Part shown: positions 46,401 through 54,488 of the stretch, piece after piece
Position numbering within the stretch: position 1 is the stretch's first letter
How the letters are laid out: every line of letters starts with the position of its first letter
Source: Ruegeria arenilitoris
Lineage (GTDB): Bacteria > Pseudomonadota > Alphaproteobacteria > Rhodobacterales > Rhodobacteraceae
Direction of reading: 5' to 3'
Length of the DNA: 64,000 bases
Assembly: GCF_013035315.1 (NCBI RefSeq)
Contig: NZ_WQHP01000004.1
Location: forward strand, 347,652 to 411,651
Notes under the pieces: model-generated
Told to the model about the DNA's origin: nothing
The model's database searches: none
The model's input: the letters and a program-made list of their open reading frames with translations, nothing else
Translations under genes and position numbers: made by a program

Positions 46401-48194
46401 CTATTCGCCCAGCGCAATCCCTTCGCGGCGCGGATCAGCACCGCCAACCAGTACGTCGCCAATCTCAATTGCATGCAGACCAGAGGTCAAATCCCGCGGA
46501 TTGACCTCGAACCCAAGCCCGATCAGCGTGTCCGAGAAGCCCTCAGCCGCCGTGCCTTGTTCCACGTCATAGGTCCCAAATCGGTTGACCAGATGCGGCA
46601 GCGACAAAGCCTGCTGTACATCCATGTCCCAATCCGCCCAGGCGATGATCGACTTGGCGACGTAACCGATGATGCGGCTGCCGCCCGGCGATCCGATGGC
46701 CAGAACGGGCGCGCCGTCCTGCATCACGATTGTCGGGCTCATAGACGAGCGTGGACGCTTGCCCGGTTCCAGCCGGTTGGCAATCGGCACGCCGTTACTA
46801 TGAGTCTTGAAGGAAAAGTCCGTCAACTCGTTGTTCAGCAAAAACCCGTTGGTCATCAGCCGCGAGCCAAAGCCGTTTTCGATGGTCGTCGTCATTGACA
46901 GCACATTGCCGTACTGGTCCACGATCGAGATATGCGAGGTCGAGGGCAACTCGATCGAGACGTCATCGGCCCAGTTCGACGCGTGATCGAATTCGGGATT
47001 GCCCGGAGCAATCTCGATCAGGGCAGAGTCGCCGCTTAGCAGTGCGCCACGCTCGGACAGGTAAGCCGGGTCCACAAGACCCTGCGTCGGCATTGGGACA
47101 AAATCGTGGTCGGCCATATAGCGACCGCGATCTGCAAAGGCCAAACGCGACGCATCGCCGATCAGGCGCCATGCATTTGCATCCTCGGGTCCCATTGCTG
47201 CAATATCATAACCGTCCAGCATGCCCAAAATCTGGCCAACGGTCAGAGCGCCCGATGAAGGCGGGCCCATCCCACACACCTCATAGGCGCGATAGGTGGC
47301 GCAGACCGGTTCACGCTCGATCACCTGATACAGCGCCAGATCAATGCCTGACAGAACACCCGGATTGCCCGGCGCGTTGCGGACGGTACTTACGATACCC
47401 GCGGCGATCTCACCGCCGTAAAACCCTGCCGACCCTTCGCTGGCCAGAACCCGGAGAGTTTCGGCATATTCCGGGTTCATCAGGCGTTGACCCTGTTCCA
47501 ACGGTTTGCCGTCCGGCAAGAAATATGCCGCTGTTTCAGGAAAGCGAGACAAGCGCTCGGCATCTTTTTCGACAAGGCTGGCGAGGCGGGGTGAGACAAG
47601 GAATCCTTCATCAGACAGTGCAATACCGTCGGCAAACAGACTGGGCCATGGGCTCCGCCCCCAACGCCGATGCGCTTCTTCCATAAGGGCGGGTGTACCC
47701 GGCGTGCCAACGGACAAACCGCCAACCACCGCATCGAAGAACTTCAGTGGTTCGCCGTTTTCGTCGTGAAACAGCCTGTGGTTCGCCTCAAGCGGCGCGG
47801 TCTCGCGCCCATCCAACGTGGTCAATTTACCCGTAGCGGCATCAAACCAGACGAGAAACGCACCGCCGCCAAGACCAGATGACTGTGGCTCAACCAGCCC
47901 AAGCACAACCTGAACAGCGACCATCGCATCTGCGGCCGATCCCCCGGCGCGCAGAACCTTGGCACCTGCTTCAACAGCCAAAGGGTTAGCGGCGGCGACC
48001 ATCCAGTTTTCGGACGTGACCGGTTGCCCGGCCATTTTGGCTTCCAGTGCGGCGACGACCTCTTCGGTCAGGCCCTGAACCTGCCCTTCTGATGCACCCT
48101 CGGGCGCAACTGCGTCTGCCGTTTCTTGTGCAAAGGTTGGTGCGGCCAGAACCATGGCTGACAAAAAGACCCCCGAAATCAGACTTCGTTTCAT
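46401..48194 (-). CDS. ggt: Gamma-glutamyltransferase
   Basis: A 597-aa periplasmic glutathione hydrolase/transpeptidase with an N-terminal signal peptide (MKRSLISGVFLSAMV...FAQE). The autoprocessing nucleophile Thr is in STSHISIVDQYGNV (near residue 400), followed by GSRLMTNGFLLNNELTDF and SPGGSRIIGYV, which are conserved in the small subunit; DGRETAPL lies in the large subunit. AGGAGG precedes the ATG. It cleaves the gamma-glutamyl bond of glutathione. Confidence 0.95.
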   Translation of the reverse strand: MKRSLISGVFLSAMVLAAPTFAQETADAVAPEGASEGQVQGLTEEVVAALEAKMAGQPVTSENWMVAAANPLAVEAGAKVLRAGGSAADAMVAVQVVLGLVEPQSSGLGGGAFLVWFDAATGKLTTLDGRETAPLEANHRLFHDENGEPLKFFDAVVGGLSVGTPGTPALMEEAHRRWGRSPWPSLFADGIALSDEGFLVSPRLASLVEKDAERLSRFPETAAYFLPDGKPLEQGQRLMNPEYAETLRVLASEGSAGFYGGEIAAGIVSTVRNAPGNPGVLSGIDLALYQVIEREPVCATYRAYEVCGMGPPSSGALTVGQILGMLDGYDIAAMGPEDANAWRLIGDASRLAFADRGRYMADHDFVPMPTQGLVDPAYLSERGALLSGDSALIEIAPGNPEFDHASNWADDVSIELPSTSHISIVDQYGNVLSMTTTIENGFGSRLMTNGFLLNNELTDFSFKTHSNGVPIANRLEPGKRPRSSMSPTIVMQDGAPVLAIGSPGGSRIIGYVAKSIIAWADWDMDVQQALSLPHLVNRFGTYDVEQGTAAEGFSDTLIGLGFEVNPRDLTSGLHAIEIGDVLVGGADPRREGIALGE

Positions 48195-48260
48195 CGTTAC
48201 CTCCTGAAATATTAGCATTCAAGTTGCCTGCGCCCGCGCCAAAGCACGTGCCCCGCGCAG

Positions 48261-49247
48261 TCAGAGCATTGCGGGAACCACCTGATCCGGCGGCCTGTGA
48301 CCATCTTCGAATGTCTTGATGTTAATAATAACTTTCTCGCCCATCTCGATGCGGCCTTCCAGCGTGGCGGACCCCATGTGGGGCAGCAACACAACATTCG
48401 GCAATTGGCGCAATCGTGGGTTCACGTCTGTTCCGTGCTCGTAAACATCCAACCCTGCTCCGGCGATCTCGCCCGAACGTATCTGGCGGGTCAGCGCATT
48501 TTCGTCGATCACCTCACCACGAGAGGTATTCACAACAACGGCAGTCGGCTTCAACAGCTTCAAACGCCTTGCGTTCATCAAATGGAAGGTCGACGGCGTG
48601 GATGGGCAATGGATCGAGATCACGTCCATCCGCGCCACCATCTGATCCAGGCTTTCCCAATAGGTCGCCTCGAGCTCTTGTTCCGTTTCCGGGCGCAGTC
48701 TGCGACGGTTGTGATAATGAACCTGCATCCCGAACGCACTGGCGCGCCGCGCAACGGCTTGCCCGATGCGGCCCATACCCAGAATCCCCAGACGCCGCCC
48801 GCCGATCCGACCGCCCAGTAGCGCATTTGGTGCCCATCCAGCCCAATCGCCCTTTTGCATTACGGACAGACCCTCGGGAATGCGGCGGGTCACGGCCAGA
48901 ATCAGCGCCATGGTCATGTCTGCCGTGTCATCGGTCAGAACGCCCGGCGTGTTGGACACCAGAATGCCCCTCTGACGAGCGGTCGACACATCGATATTGT
49001 CGACACCCGCCCCATAGTTGGCAATCAGTCGCAGCTTTTCACCCGCCTGACCCAGCAAACCCCCATCGATCGTGTCGGTCACTGTCGGCACGAGAACATC
49101 AGCGGTTTTAACCGCCTCAACCAGTTCCTCGCGGGTCATTGGGGTATCGGTGTCGCGCAACTGCACATCGAACAGTTCGCTCAACCGGGTTTCAACCGCC
49201 TCGGGCAACCGTCGCGTAACGACAACACTCAGACGTTCTCTTGGCAC
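48261..49247 (-). CDS. D-isomer specific 2-hydroxyacid dehydrogenase
   Basis: A 328-aa NAD(P)-dependent dehydrogenase similar to glyoxylate/hydroxypyruvate reductases. The nucleotide motif is LGILGMGRIGQAVARRA (residue about 155), the catalytic Arg is in NTSRGEVIDENAL, and the catalytic His lies in LLPHMGSAT. The GTG with GGGAGGG upstream gives the family length; an upstream extension is not homologous. It reduces glyoxylate, hydroxypyruvate or a similar 2-oxo acid. It is transcribed towards ggt and the FAD dehydrogenase. Confidence 0.9.
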   Translation of the reverse strand: MPRERLSVVVTRRLPEAVETRLSELFDVQLRDTDTPMTREELVEAVKTADVLVPTVTDTIDGGLLGQAGEKLRLIANYGAGVDNIDVSTARQRGILVSNTPGVLTDDTADMTMALILAVTRRIPEGLSVMQKGDWAGWAPNALLGGRIGGRRLGILGMGRIGQAVARRASAFGMQVHYHNRRRLRPETEQELEATYWESLDQMVARMDVISIHCPSTPSTFHLMNARRLKLLKPTAVVVNTSRGEVIDENALTRQIRSGEIAGAGLDVYEHGTDVNPRLRQLPNVVLLPHMGSATLEGRIEMGEKVIINIKTFEDGHRPPDQVVPAML

Positions 49248-49385
49248 CTCTGCCCTCCCACTGCTTTGCAAACCTTCGCACGCCATGGCATCGTGGCGCA
49301 GGATAAGGCGGGGCACAAGAACCCCATGGGCATTGAGTCGACCTTTTTTCGCACCAAGAACAACAGGCACAAGAGCAGACAGTAA

Positions 49386-49907
49386 GTGAGTGGTTTTCTA
49401 CCCGTAAATCGCCTTGTTCCGGCGGCATTCACCCTTTTTCTGACCGTGCTCGGTGCTATTGCCGCCAGCGCGCAGGACAGTCGTGGCCCGGTGACCAACC
49501 TGCCGCTGCCTCGCTACGTCTCGATGAAGGCAGCCGAGGGAAACGTGCGTCGGGGTCCGTCACTGACACATCGAATCGACTGGGTGTTCAAACGCCGGGG
49601 CATGCCACTGCAAATCACGGCCGAATACGGAAACTGGCGTCGGGTTCAAGATCGCGACGGAGCCGGAGGATGGGTGCACTACGCCCTGCTGTCCGGGGTG
49701 CGCACCGTGCTGGTCGAACCCGAGTTGCTGACCGTCCACACCAGCCCCAACCCAAACGCGCCAATCAGCGCTCAATTCGAGTCCGGTGTTGTCGCCCGCC
49801 TTGGCACCTGCTCGATCGACTGGTGCCAGATTTCGGCAGGCGGGTACCGCGGATGGGCCCAGAAAACAAACCTTTGGGGCGTAGACCCTGCTGAGATTCG
49901 CGAATAG
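49386..49907 (+). CDS. Exported SH3-domain protein
   Basis: A 173-aa protein with a signal peptide (VPAAFTLFLTVLGAIAASAQD) and two tandem bacterial SH3-like stretches: GNVRRGPSLTHRIDWVFKRRG with GNWRRVQDRDGAGGWVH, and then HTSPNPNAPISAQFESG with WCQISAGGYRGWAQ. Probably a cell-wall-binding periplasmic protein. The start is a GTG. It diverges from the 2-hydroxyacid dehydrogenase gene. Confidence 0.87.
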   Translation: MSGFLPVNRLVPAAFTLFLTVLGAIAASAQDSRGPVTNLPLPRYVSMKAAEGNVRRGPSLTHRIDWVFKRRGMPLQITAEYGNWRRVQDRDGAGGWVHYALLSGVRTVLVEPELLTVHTSPNPNAPISAQFESGVVARLGTCSIDWCQISAGGYRGWAQKTNLWGVDPAEIRE

Positions 49908-49917
49908 CCCCCGCGGA

Positions 49918-50826
49918 TCAGGATGCGCGCGCGATAAATTCGCAGGTGTGCTCAACCAATTGCGGACCGACGTCTTCCTGAAGAAAATGCCCAGCATTCG
50001 GCAAAACAACATGCGGCTGGCCAGCGGCGCCCGGACACAATTTCTGAAACACCTTATCAACTCCGGCCATGACTTTGTCATCTGCCCCAAAGGCTGTCAG
50101 GACAGGGGTTTGCAGCCCTCGGATCACCTCCCACGCCTTGCGGTTGGGCGCCGAGGATGGATCGTCGGGCGAAGATGGAACCAGCATAGGAAACTGTCGC
50201 GCCCCGGCTTTGTAGCTTTCGTCCGGGAATGGCGCGTCATAAGCAGCTATCACGTCTTCGGACATCGGCGACACAGTTCCGCCCTTCAAGATACCTCCGG
50301 CCGGGAAAACGGGCACCTCCTGGCTGAACTTACGCCAATTTTCGAAGGCCTCGCCCATGGGTTGGTCCCCCGTCGGCAGCGCCGTATTAGCCACAACTAT
50401 ACGCGCAAAGCGATCTGGCATCTCAGCCCACAAACGCAATCCGATCAACCCGCCCCAGTCCTGACAGACCAGAGTGATCCTGCGCAGATCGGTCTGGCGC
50501 AACCACTCTCCCATCCAGCGCACATGCCGTTCATAAGTGTAATCGCTACGCTCAGTCGGTTTGTCTGAACGCCCGAAGCCGATCAGATCGGGTGCAATTG
50601 CACGGTGCCCACGCGCGACGAATCCAGCGATCATGTGACGGTAAAGGTACGACCAGCTGGGCTCACCATGCATCATCAGAATTGGGTCAGCGTTCTGCGG
50701 ACCCTCATCGACGTGATGTACCCGCAGCTGACCGCCCTCTGTGTCGTCAACCTGCGTATAATTCGGAGCAATCGGATAATCCGAAAGCCCCTGAAATCTA
50801 TCATCCGGAGTTCTTAGAAACTTCAT
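49918..50826 (-). CDS. dhlA: Haloalkane dehalogenase (HLD-I type)
   Basis: Alpha/beta-hydrolase of 302 aa that hydrolyses carbon-halogen bonds. HGEPSW (residues 53-58) provides the oxyanion/halide-side Trp58? region, the nucleophile is Asp123 in CQDWGG, Trp124 and a cap-domain Trp164 match the two halide-binding tryptophans of the DhlA-like subfamily, the acid is Asp249 or Asp250 in FGADD and the base is His280 in NAGHFLQED. The Asp nucleophile and Trp pair distinguish it from epoxide hydrolases. Symbol refers to the subfamily; the exact orthologue (dhlA or dhmA) is uncertain. Confidence 0.85.
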   Translation of the reverse strand: MKFLRTPDDRFQGLSDYPIAPNYTQVDDTEGGQLRVHHVDEGPQNADPILMMHGEPSWSYLYRHMIAGFVARGHRAIAPDLIGFGRSDKPTERSDYTYERHVRWMGEWLRQTDLRRITLVCQDWGGLIGLRLWAEMPDRFARIVVANTALPTGDQPMGEAFENWRKFSQEVPVFPAGGILKGGTVSPMSEDVIAAYDAPFPDESYKAGARQFPMLVPSSPDDPSSAPNRKAWEVIRGLQTPVLTAFGADDKVMAGVDKVFQKLCPGAAGQPHVVLPNAGHFLQEDVGPQLVEHTCEFIARAS

Positions 50827-51134
50827 GGCCTTTCCCTCCTGCGATTCCCATCATGGGTCACTATAGCCGCCTGACACTGACCCAACCTATTCAAAAGAAA
50901 AGGTTTCGCGCAGAATTCAAACGGAGCAACCAAAGTCGGCTCGCGCAGAATTGAGGTTTCAATCACCTTGATCCAAGCGTCCATTGGCCCAAAGGATCCG
51001 ACAGCAACCCCATAAAAACAAGCCACTTAAGCACCTCCATTTGCGCCCCTTAGATTTTTTTTCGAACGGCGCTCATTTTTTGTCGGAAAAGCCTTGAACC
51101 CGCCGAACAACAATCGTAGACAGCGCCTCACCGT
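50827..51134. other. Intergenic region before tRNA-Gln
   Basis: About 300 bp with no recognised gene. A GATTTTTTTTC stretch at 51,050-51,065 is A/T-rich. It should carry the promoters of the dehalogenase gene and the tRNA. Confidence 0.5.
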
Positions 51135-51209
51135 TGGGGTGTAGCCAAGTGGTAAGGCAGCGGTTTTTGGTACCGTGTATCGTAGGTTCGAATCCTACCA
51201 CCCCAGCCA
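51135..51209 (+). tRNA. tRNA-Gln (TTG)
   Basis: A 75-nt cloverleaf with acceptor stem TGGGGTG / CACCCCA, discriminator G and encoded CCA. The anticodon loop is TTTTGGT with anticodon TTG (glutamine), and the T-arm carries GGTTCGAATCC. The 3' 17 bases form the attachment core of the mobile region that begins here. Confidence 0.96.
51193..51209 (+). repeat. Attachment core copy 1 (inside tRNA-Gln)
   Basis: TCCTACCACCCCAGCCA, the last 17 bases of the tRNA including CCA. Identical to the copies at 53,613 (inverted) and 62,143 (direct). Confidence 0.85.
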
Positions 51210-51475
51210 GTTCATCAGAACATGGAACGACAGCAGGCGCTTGGGCTTGAACCCTCCGAGAAATGCCCCCGTTTATGCCCCCGCACCAATCACACACACC
51301 TTGCTAGGCTGTCTTGCTGTCTGCACGTCAGCAGTGACCTCCCCCAGACAGAGGGAGAGGCCGATAGCGGTTGTGGCTGAGTATAGTCGCGCATAGGGAT
51401 AAGTAATGGAAAACGCAGGATAAAGAGGAGAAGAGAAACTCAAACCTCTCACCCCCACCCGAGCCTCCAGTTTCC

Positions 51476-51544
51476 TCATCCCCCCAGAGATTCCAGATAC
51501 GCTAACCGCTCGCTGAAGATACGCTGACGAACCCTATAGGCGTG
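51476..51544 (-). pseudogene. 3'-terminal remnant of a second polymerase-like gene
   Basis: On the minus strand the 22 codons before a TGA read HAYRVRQRIFSERLAYLESLGG, against HAYRVRQRIFDERLAYLDSLGG at the end of the intact gene at 51,831-53,348. Only two residues differ although nine of 69 bases differ, so most changes are silent. The copy therefore evolved as a working gene before it was truncated; upstream of residue His nothing homologous remains. Confidence 0.8.
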
Positions 51545-51830
51545 GGTAACAAAAAAAGCCTTGATTGTTTACTCAACCAAAGATAGTTTCGGCTTCCTTG
51601 AACCGCCCGCATCCCGTGGGCACCATGATCAGCGTCTAGAGGCGCTATAGCGGTTTGGTCCGCTATCGAGGCACCGGAAGGGCCTCAATTCTCAAACACA
51701 ACATAACCCACAGTCGAGGTGCGTCTCGTTGATGGCTTGATGCTGTCTTCGGTTCCGCCCGGCTAATCACGTCTTCAGGGCCTCAATGCGCTCTGGGCGT
51801 GGTCGCATATATTGAGGACCAAATTGACTC
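51545..51830. promoter_or_regulatory. Leader of the polymerase-like gene with short repeats
   Basis: Nearly 290 bp without a gene. CCTCAAT occurs at 51,683-51,689 and 51,781-51,787, with the inverted form ATTGAGG at 51,811-51,817, fourteen bases before the start codon; the last two could pair as a hairpin or form an operator. GCGCTATAGCGG and CCGCTATCG near 51,632-51,667 form another dyad. Probably the control region of the downstream gene or a replication-related site. Confidence 0.4.
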
Positions 51831-53348
51831 ATGGAAGAAACATACGCTGGAAAGACCCTAGACGACTTTCCGATCACAAATCCGCACTACTCCAAACTAC
51901 TAGATGTTCACCGATATTCAGAACACCCGAACGTTTCCCATCTGACCAAGCAGATCTGGGCAATATGTTATGGGGAACCAGAAAGCAGCAACCCAAGGAA
52001 GGGTGGCGTAAGACCCAAAGCGAACAGTTTCGCTCAACTTCGGGCCATATTGCTCGATCTTTATGTGGCTTGGGATGCCGACCCCGAGCTGTCTATCGGC
52101 GTGGCTATGAGCAACACAGCCTGGAACACAGATTCTCGGTATAACAAGATTGGATTGTCCCGCTTGGCACCGAAGATCATCCACCGGCTGCACGAAGTTG
52201 GTTGCATCTCATTGGCGGCTGGCAGTTATGCCGGTCCCGGAGCCAGTACGAACCGAACCACCCGGATCAGAGCGGCAGAACCGCTTCGGCAAATGTTTCG
52301 GGACGCTAAGTTTGGACCACAGCATATTCTGACCCATCCGGGAAAGGAGTGCATTCTAATGCGATCCAGCGAGAAGTCAGAAAGAAACATCGAATACAAG
52401 GATACTCCAGTCACGGACTGGATGAGAACAGATCTGATGCGGTACAACAGGCTTCTGCTGCGAACCTTCATCGACATCCCCGATCAGGATGACACGTTCA
52501 TTGAGCGCCCGATTAAGTCTGGTGTCCGCGCGGGCGAGATAAACCGCGTACCCATCTGTGGGTTCGATAACTTCGTTCACCGCGTCTTCAATCGCAACGA
52601 CTGGTCATGCGGTGGTCGCTTCTATGGCGGCTGGTGGCAATCGGTCGGGTCAGAGGTAAGGAAGCGCATCCACATCAATGACGAACCCACTGTCGAGGTG
52701 GACTATCAAGCCCTTCACGTCGCGATTCTGGCAGCAAAGAGAGGAGTTAAGCTGGAGGGTGATCCCTATGAGTTGGATGAACAACCATTGCCTGACTTGG
52801 ATAACGTGAAGCAGCGCAAGTTGGTGAAACTGCTGATCCTCATGGCTCTTAACGCCAAGAACGAGCGGTCAGCTTATAGTGCGTTCCGGGACGCTTCTCC
52901 GGTTGGCTCGATGGCAAAGTCGATGAAGAATGCGGAACTTCGGTTGGTATTAGATGCTGCTATCAAGAAACATCCATTCCTTGAGGATGACCTCTGTGCG
53001 GATCGTGGGATAACACTGATGAACTTGGACAGTTTGATGGCTTCAATGGTGATAAGATGCTTCACCAAACAGCGGATACCTGTCCTATGCATCCACGATA
53101 GTTTCCTGATTGGTTATTCGTATGCAATACGGCTCAAGACAGCCATGAATCTTGCAGCGAAGAGGGTTCTTGGTTGCCCGGTTGCCCTGTCCAATAATTA
53201 TCTGGGGTTAGATGAGGTGGAACGAAGCACTCCCAGTTTGGTCGATGATTACATGGACATGCGTTTTCTCCCTCGATCGCATGCCTACAGGGTCCGTCAG
53301 CGTATCTTCGATGAGCGGTTGGCTTATCTGGATTCTCTGGGGGGATGA
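51831..53348 (+). CDS. Family A polymerase-like protein (PolA/T7 RNA polymerase superfamily palm)
   Basis: A 505-aa protein without signal or membrane segment. Seen directly: GGRFYGGWWQ (261-270) leading to TVEVDYQALHVAILAA (motif A, Asp291), RKLVKLLILMALNA (motif B pattern Arg329-x3-Lys333-x7-Asn-Ala), and VLCIHDSFLI (motif C, His422-Asp423). Order and spacing match family A DNA polymerases and single-subunit RNA polymerases (GR...R..I...DYSxxExR; Rx3Kx7YG; HD). No 3'-5' exonuclease domain is visible; the N-terminal 250 residues are unassigned. Similar uncharacterised proteins occur in Alphaproteobacteria. Whether it makes DNA or RNA, or any product, is unknown. The gene ends inside inverted repeat A. 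Confidence 0.7.
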   Translation: MEETYAGKTLDDFPITNPHYSKLLDVHRYSEHPNVSHLTKQIWAICYGEPESSNPRKGGVRPKANSFAQLRAILLDLYVAWDADPELSIGVAMSNTAWNTDSRYNKIGLSRLAPKIIHRLHEVGCISLAAGSYAGPGASTNRTTRIRAAEPLRQMFRDAKFGPQHILTHPGKECILMRSSEKSERNIEYKDTPVTDWMRTDLMRYNRLLLRTFIDIPDQDDTFIERPIKSGVRAGEINRVPICGFDNFVHRVFNRNDWSCGGRFYGGWWQSVGSEVRKRIHINDEPTVEVDYQALHVAILAAKRGVKLEGDPYELDEQPLPDLDNVKQRKLVKLLILMALNAKNERSAYSAFRDASPVGSMAKSMKNAELRLVLDAAIKKHPFLEDDLCADRGITLMNLDSLMASMVIRCFTKQRIPVLCIHDSFLIGYSYAIRLKTAMNLAAKRVLGCPVALSNNYLGLDEVERSTPSLVDDYMDMRFLPRSHAYRVRQRIFDERLAYLDSLGG

Positions 53349-53629
53349 GGAAACTGGATGTTCGGGGGGGGAGAGGCTTGAGTTTCTCTTCTCCCCTTTA
53401 TCCTGCGTTTTCCATTACTTATCCCTATGCCCGACTATACTCGGCCATAACCGCTATCGGCCTTTCCCTTTGTCTGGGGGAGGTCACTGCTGACCGTGCA
53501 AACAGCATTGCAGACTAGCAAGACATGTGTGATCTGAGCGGGGGCATAAACGGGGGCATTTCTGAGGTATCGGTGACCCAAGCGCCTGCTGTTGTTCCAT
53601 GTTCCGATGATCTGGCTGGGGTGGTAGGA
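53280..53629 (-). repeat. Imperfect inverted repeat A, right arm
   Basis: Reverse-complement partner of 51,193-51,544. It spans the last 23 codons of the polymerase-like gene, about 265 bp of non-coding sequence and the inverted tRNA-Gln 3' end. The 35-bp block matching 51,391-51,425 lies at 53,396-53,430. Confidence 0.9.
53613..53629 (-). repeat. Attachment core copy 2 (inverted, internal)
   Basis: TGGCTGGGGTGGTAGGA, the exact reverse complement of the tRNA-Gln 3' end. It is shared by the outer ends of repeat A (right arm) and repeat B (left arm), where the two structures abut. Confidence 0.9.
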
Positions 53630-53822
53630 ATCCTTGCCAACCGATGATTGTTATCGCCTTTTTGGCGAGGCCTGACCGACTGGGGCGGTTTCGGGGGCAT
53701 TTTGGCTGCTAGAGAGGTCGTTAGCGGGTGCTGACGAGACCGCTAGAGGACCGTCCACTGGCGCTGAGACGACCGCTGACGATCGATTCCGGGGGCTGAA
53801 GACTGGTCGCTGGTGCTGGCGG
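53613..53822 (+). repeat. Perfect inverted repeat B, left arm (210 bp)
   Basis: Base-for-base reverse complement of 61,950-62,159; the match breaks off immediately inside both arms. It begins with the inverted tRNA-Gln 3' end and contains a GCCTTTTTGGC hairpin and several degenerate AGCGGTC-like motifs. Confidence 0.95.
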
Positions 53823-53901
53823 TTGGTGGGGCTGAGGTGGGGCAATACTCAGTCGTCGGAGACCCTGGAAGGCGGGTCTCCGGTTCATTTGGGCTACAGC
53901 C
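53823..53901. other. Gap between repeat B and the cysteine-motif gene
   Basis: G/C-rich sequence holding only the hairpin listed next. Confidence 0.5.
53857..53882 (-). terminator. Hairpin after the 150-aa gene
   Basis: A perfect 9-bp stem (CGGAGACCC / GGGTCTCCG) with an 8-nt loop about 20 bp beyond the stop codon. No T-run follows, so it may only stabilise the mRNA end. Confidence 0.5.
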
Positions 53902-54354
53902 TTATACCTGTGTCGATTCTTCACTTTTTTGAAGGACGCGAACCATTTCCCGGTAAGTCTCAATTGCCGCAGCGGTCTTACCCTCTTCGATTTGAGAGAC
54001 AGTCATTTTGATGCGCTCCCAAGCCCAAGTTGCCAAAGGTCCCTCCTTGACCAAAGGCACTAAGGAAGGTGCAATTCTATAGTATTCTTCGACCAACTCA
54101 GTTCCCTCTGCCGAATTGCAAAGAAAGTTGTCACGAAAATCTCGTAGGGTCTGCAATTCGTAACAGTCATCAGGCAGGCCGTTTTTCTCGCAGGCGGCAG
54201 TAGTCAAGAAGCACCATCCCCCTTGCTCTTTTTTCCTACGTTTGTCGTCCTCGTCGTCATCACTGCCGCCGAACCATCCCCCTTGGCTGGGCATCTCCTC
54301 TACATCGTCGCCATCAGTGCCATCCGGATGAAATGTGTCTTCGTAGTCGCCCAT
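53902..54354 (-). CDS. Protein with CFI-box-like cysteine motif
   Basis: A 150-aa soluble protein. The first 45 residues are acidic and low-complexity (GGSDDDEDDKRRKKEQGG). From residue 48 comes a conserved-looking domain: CFLTTAAC, GLPDDCYELQTLRDFRDNFLC and EYYRIAPSLV, with Cys48, Cys55, Cys64 and Cys79. This matches the C-terminal CFI-box type module seen in assorted bacterial proteins; function unknown. AAAGG precedes the ATG. It lies downstream of the integrase genes but behind a terminator. Confidence 0.65.
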   Translation of the reverse strand: MGDYEDTFHPDGTDGDDVEEMPSQGGWFGGSDDDEDDKRRKKEQGGWCFLTTAACEKNGLPDDCYELQTLRDFRDNFLCNSAEGTELVEEYYRIAPSLVPLVKEGPLATWAWERIKMTVSQIEEGKTAAAIETYREMVRVLQKSEESTQV

Positions 54355-54488
54355 AGTTCTTACCTTTCGAAATACGTTTCAGAAAAATTCTCGACCAGAA
54401 AGCCTAGAAGTAAGTCCAGTATAGGAAAACTATTGGGATTTCCGAGCCGCGTAATTTCGAAGCCGCAAGAAAAAAATATCAAAGTGAT

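Larger units (their letters stand above)
51193..51544 (+). repeat. Imperfect inverted repeat A, left arm
   Basis: Runs from the tRNA 3' end inward and matches the reverse complement of 53,280-53,629 along its full length with scattered substitutions and small indels. Perfect runs include a 26-bp block near 51,260-51,285, a 24-bp block near 51,328-51,351 and a 35-bp block at 51,391-51,425. The inner end contains the 3' end of a second polymerase gene copy (separate entry). Confidence 0.9.
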
